Shown piece after piece: positions 61,907-64,000 of a stretch of 64,000 bases of DNA. How positions within the stretch are numbered: the stretch's first letter is position 1; every line of letters begins with the position of its first letter. The stretch covers positions 744,001 through 808,000 of the forward strand of contig NZ_JAJVKW010000004.1 in assembly GCF_024198255.1 (NCBI RefSeq), given 5' to 3'. The DNA comes from Myxococcus guangdongensis. GTDB taxonomy: Bacteria > Myxococcota > Myxococcia > Myxococcales > Myxococcaceae. Both the position numbers and the translations under genes were made by a program. The notes under the pieces are model-generated. The model had not been told where the DNA came from, made no database searches, and saw nothing but the letters and a program-made list of their open reading frames with translations.

Positions 61907-63448
61907 TCAGGGGTCCGGAATCAGGAAGGGAATCCGGTAGGCGCGAGCGGCCGCGGGGAAGCCACCCGTGGTCGCGGCGGCGACATAGGCCGACAGGTTG
62001 GGGAAGGCATGGTCCCTGTCAGCAACTCCTCCGAGCCCCAACCATGACGCAAACGTGAATCCATATTGACCGACGCAGAGTGAAGGCAACCATCGCCCCC
62101 TGCCGTCCACCGAGTCTGGGTTGTTCACTCCGCCCGACAGCAGGTCCAGGTTGGGATAGACGCCATGCAGACGGCGGCCCTGGACGCGATCACCCACGAC
62201 GATGGCGTGGCTTCCCCATCCATGGTCCGTGCCCCGCTCGCCGTTCTCCGCGAGCGTCCGGCCGAAGTCGCTCATGGTGAACAGGGTGGCCTGGGGTGGC
62301 GATGCGCCGAAGACGCCCTCGCTCTTGAGCAGCGTCATCGCCTGCTGGAAGGCGTCCAGCGCGAAGTCGAGCTGGGCGAGCAGGGCCGCGTGCGTCGTGT
62401 CCTGTCCCGCGTGGGTGTCGAAGCCGCCGAGCCCCACGGAGAACATCTGTCGGCGCACGCCCAGGCCCCCGCGGGTGGCGGGCATGGCGCCGGCGACCAG
62501 GTCCTGCACCACCTGGAACAGCTGCAGGGGCAGCGTCCAGCCAGAGGTGCCCGCGGGCGGCGTGAAGAGGCCCGCGATGTCGCCCTGGGTCTGCGAACGA
62601 AGGGCGCCCCAGGCCGTCTGCCGCGCGGCGGCGCGCGCGGCGGAGAACGTCTGCGCGGTGGTGAAGACGCCGCCGTAGCTCGCCTCGAGCGTGACGCCGT
62701 TGTGGATGGCGACGACGTCCTCGAGCGCCTGGGTGCGCAGCGCATCGAAGTCCGCGTCCGGGTGCGGCGTGAGGCCCAGCTCACCGGAGGGGGACACCAT
62801 GAGCGGCTGTCGCTCGGCGCCGGCGGTGAAGAGGGCCTTGCCTCCGAAGGACGTCACCTCCGGGTAGTCGCCGGGGTTGAGTCCATGGAGCCGGTCGGCG
62901 GTGCGCCCGCCCCAGCCGGTGACCTTGTCCTCGAGCAGCGGAGGCAGGTCCACGGTGGAGGGATTGGCGATGTCGCTGGCCCAGGCATCCTGCTGGTCGC
63001 TGTGTGAGAAGAGGTTGTCGGGACGGGCCACGGTGCCCTGCTCGTAGTCCTGCTTGCGCATGGGCAGGGTGAGCGGACCCACGTTGCACACGAAGGCGGC
63101 CTTCTCCGCCTCGAACAGGGCCTGCAGCTTCGCGAGCGAGGGATGCAGCCCATAGGCCCCCGCGGCCATCCCGACGGGGTTGATGACACGCAGGTCCGCG
63201 AGCGGGATGCCGAGCGTGGAGCGCGCGTCGAGGTATTGCCCATGCGCCAGGTTGGCGCGAGGCACGAGCACGTTGTTGGCGTCGTTGCCGCCCAGCAGGA
63301 AGACACACACCGTGGCGCGGTAGCCGGCGTAACCGGACAGGGTCGCGGCGGCGGCGTCCCCGAGCCAGCGGGGGAAGGTGGAGGAGACGCTCAGCGCGCC
63401 CAGGCCCAGTGAGGTGTTCCGGAGGAATTGTCGTCGTGAGAAGCCCAT
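61907..63448 (-). CDS. DUF1501-family Tat-exported protein
   Basis: 513 residues from ATG 63448, with AGAGGTGA upstream. The N-terminus has a Tat signal (FSRRQFLRNTSLGLGALSV) followed by a hydrophobic region and a cleavage-like ATLS site. The body matches DUF1501, an alkaline-phosphatase-superfamily-like protein: VCVFLLGGNDANNVLVPR, GLHPSLAKLQALFEAEKAAFV, and GLGGFDTHAGQDTTHA with TLFTMSDFGRTLAENGERGTDHGWGSHAIV. It sits three bases after the DUF1800-family gene, the usual pairing. The pair is exported and found in many environmental bacteria; the substrate is unknown. Confidence 0.9.
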   Translation of the reverse strand: MGFSRRQFLRNTSLGLGALSVSSTFPRWLGDAAAATLSGYAGYRATVCVFLLGGNDANNVLVPRANLAHGQYLDARSTLGIPLADLRVINPVGMAAGAYGLHPSLAKLQALFEAEKAAFVCNVGPLTLPMRKQDYEQGTVARPDNLFSHSDQQDAWASDIANPSTVDLPPLLEDKVTGWGGRTADRLHGLNPGDYPEVTSFGGKALFTAGAERQPLMVSPSGELGLTPHPDADFDALRTQALEDVVAIHNGVTLEASYGGVFTTAQTFSAARAAARQTAWGALRSQTQGDIAGLFTPPAGTSGWTLPLQLFQVVQDLVAGAMPATRGGLGVRRQMFSVGLGGFDTHAGQDTTHAALLAQLDFALDAFQQAMTLLKSEGVFGASPPQATLFTMSDFGRTLAENGERGTDHGWGSHAIVVGDRVQGRRLHGVYPNLDLLSGGVNNPDSVDGRGRWLPSLCVGQYGFTFASWLGLGGVADRDHAFPNLSAYVAAATTGGFPAAARAYRIPFLIPDP

Positions 63449-63451
63449 GTA

Positions 63452-64000
63452 TCACCTCTGGATCTGGAACTCGGGGGAGAGGGACGTGAGGTACACGGCG
63501 AGCTTCTTCCTGCGCGTGAGGTCTCCGGCGTCCGGGTGGGAGATGGCGTTGAGGATGACCTGCTGGAGGTCCGGCGACATGGCGCCGTGCAGCCAGTTGC
63601 GATGGAGCCACTGGACCAGGTCCGCGGACACGGGGGGCAGGATGGCCAGGTCCACGAGGACGCCCTTGGTGGCGGTGCTGGCCCTGAAGAGCAGGTCGTG
63701 CGTGACGTTGGCCCGCGCGGTGGCGGTGGCGGTGTCGAGGATGGCGAACTCGGGGCCGAGCAGCCCTCCACCTCCGGGCGCCGGAGCGTTGGGAGGGTAG
63801 TAGCTGAAGACGGAGGGAGGCCGGGGTACGTGCTGGCCCAGGGTCTGGCTCCAGTCGCTCAAGAGGCTGCCCGGGTCCTGGGTTCCTCCCTGCGTGTCGA
63901 GCGTGCCATTCAGGCCACGCACCAGCGCGGTGACGTAGAGGGCGGGCGGACGCAGGTGGCCGAAGCGGGCGAGCTGCGAGGCGGGAGGCTGGGCGCCACG
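63452..64000 (-). CDS. DUF1800-family protein, C-terminal fragment
   Basis: The gene enters from the right edge and is open in frame to base 64000; the last 182 codons are present. The C-terminal segment includes RPPSVFSYYPP, a typical end-region landmark of DUF1800 proteins, with AILDTATATARANVTHDLLF and QWLHRNWLHGAMSPDLQQVILNAI. The GTG at 63922 should not be read as the start, because the frame continues upstream. It precedes the DUF1501 gene by three bases, so the two are co-transcribed. DUF1800 and DUF1501 proteins are found together repeatedly; their biochemical function is unclear. Confidence 0.85.
   Translation of the reverse strand, partial: RGAQPPASQLARFGHLRPPALYVTALVRGLNGTLDTQGGTQDPGSLLSDWSQTLGQHVPRPPSVFSYYPPNAPAPGGGGLLGPEFAILDTATATARANVTHDLLFRASTATKGVLVDLAILPPVSADLVQWLHRNWLHGAMSPDLQQVILNAISHPDAGDLTRRKKLAVYLTSLSPEFQIQR

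Overview
The window is high-GC, densely coded bacterial DNA that reads as a chromosome segment of a myxobacterium of the Myxococcaceae (Myxococcus, Corallococcus or Pyxidicoccus type). The evidence is an encapsulin shell protein that appears near-identical to Myxococcus xanthus EncA as I remember it, beside a matching EncB cargo gene; a MYXO-CTERM-like tail on a large secreted protease; an NtrC-type regulator; many predicted lipoproteins; and terminator-like hairpins without U-tracts. No transposase, integrase, CRISPR array or rRNA was seen.

Layout. 1-3.2 kb (minus): encapsulin iron-storage genes encB-encA followed by a sigma-54-dependent response regulator, ending in a hairpin terminator. 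3.2-7.2 kb (plus): the lipid II flippase MurJ and a protein with five S1 domains. 7.2-7.5 kb: two identical initiator tRNA genes in tandem, each followed by a hairpin. 7.9-13.0 kb: a very large secreted M36 metalloprotease with PA and PKD-like domains. 13.3-24.6 kb: a cation/proton antiporter fused to a UBP zinc finger, a patatin-like protein, an exported amidase, a small DUF1330-type protein, a lipoprotein zinc protease, a 2OG-Fe(II) oxygenase, an O-methyltransferase and a topoisomerase IB. 24.7-33.5 kb (plus): a three-gene membrane-domain operon (YqiJ-like protein, YqiK-like flotillin, 1833-residue AAA+ ATPase) whose two gene junctions hold folded elements, one of them a three-way junction. 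33.5-44.7 kb: secreted and envelope genes (expansin, tandem paralogous lipoproteins, VWA lipoprotein, VOC protein, acyltransferase-like membrane protein, exported pirin, DHA2 exporter, two secreted unknowns).

44.8-61.7 kb (minus) is the standout. It is a compact 17-gene contractile phage-tail-like cluster with sheath, tube, probable assembly chaperone, a protein in the tape-measure position, gpD-like hub, gpU/DNA-circulation-like protein, gpV-like spike, gp25-like wedge, baseplate J, a gpI-like wedge candidate, and an S74 (intramolecular chaperone) fibre. No capsid, portal, terminase, lysis, integrase or eCIS ATPase genes are present, and most genes overlap or nearly touch. It looks like a domesticated headless tail (tailocin-like or simple injection particle) with several unassignable parts: a proline/alanine/serine-rich repeat protein in place of a normal tape measure, a three-repeat protein next to the spike, two amphipathic-helix proteins, and two unknown genes at the end.

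61.9-64 kb (minus): a DUF1800-DUF1501 exported protein pair, cut by the window edge.

All assignments are from reading the sequence and recalled family signatures; no searches or structure predictions were run.
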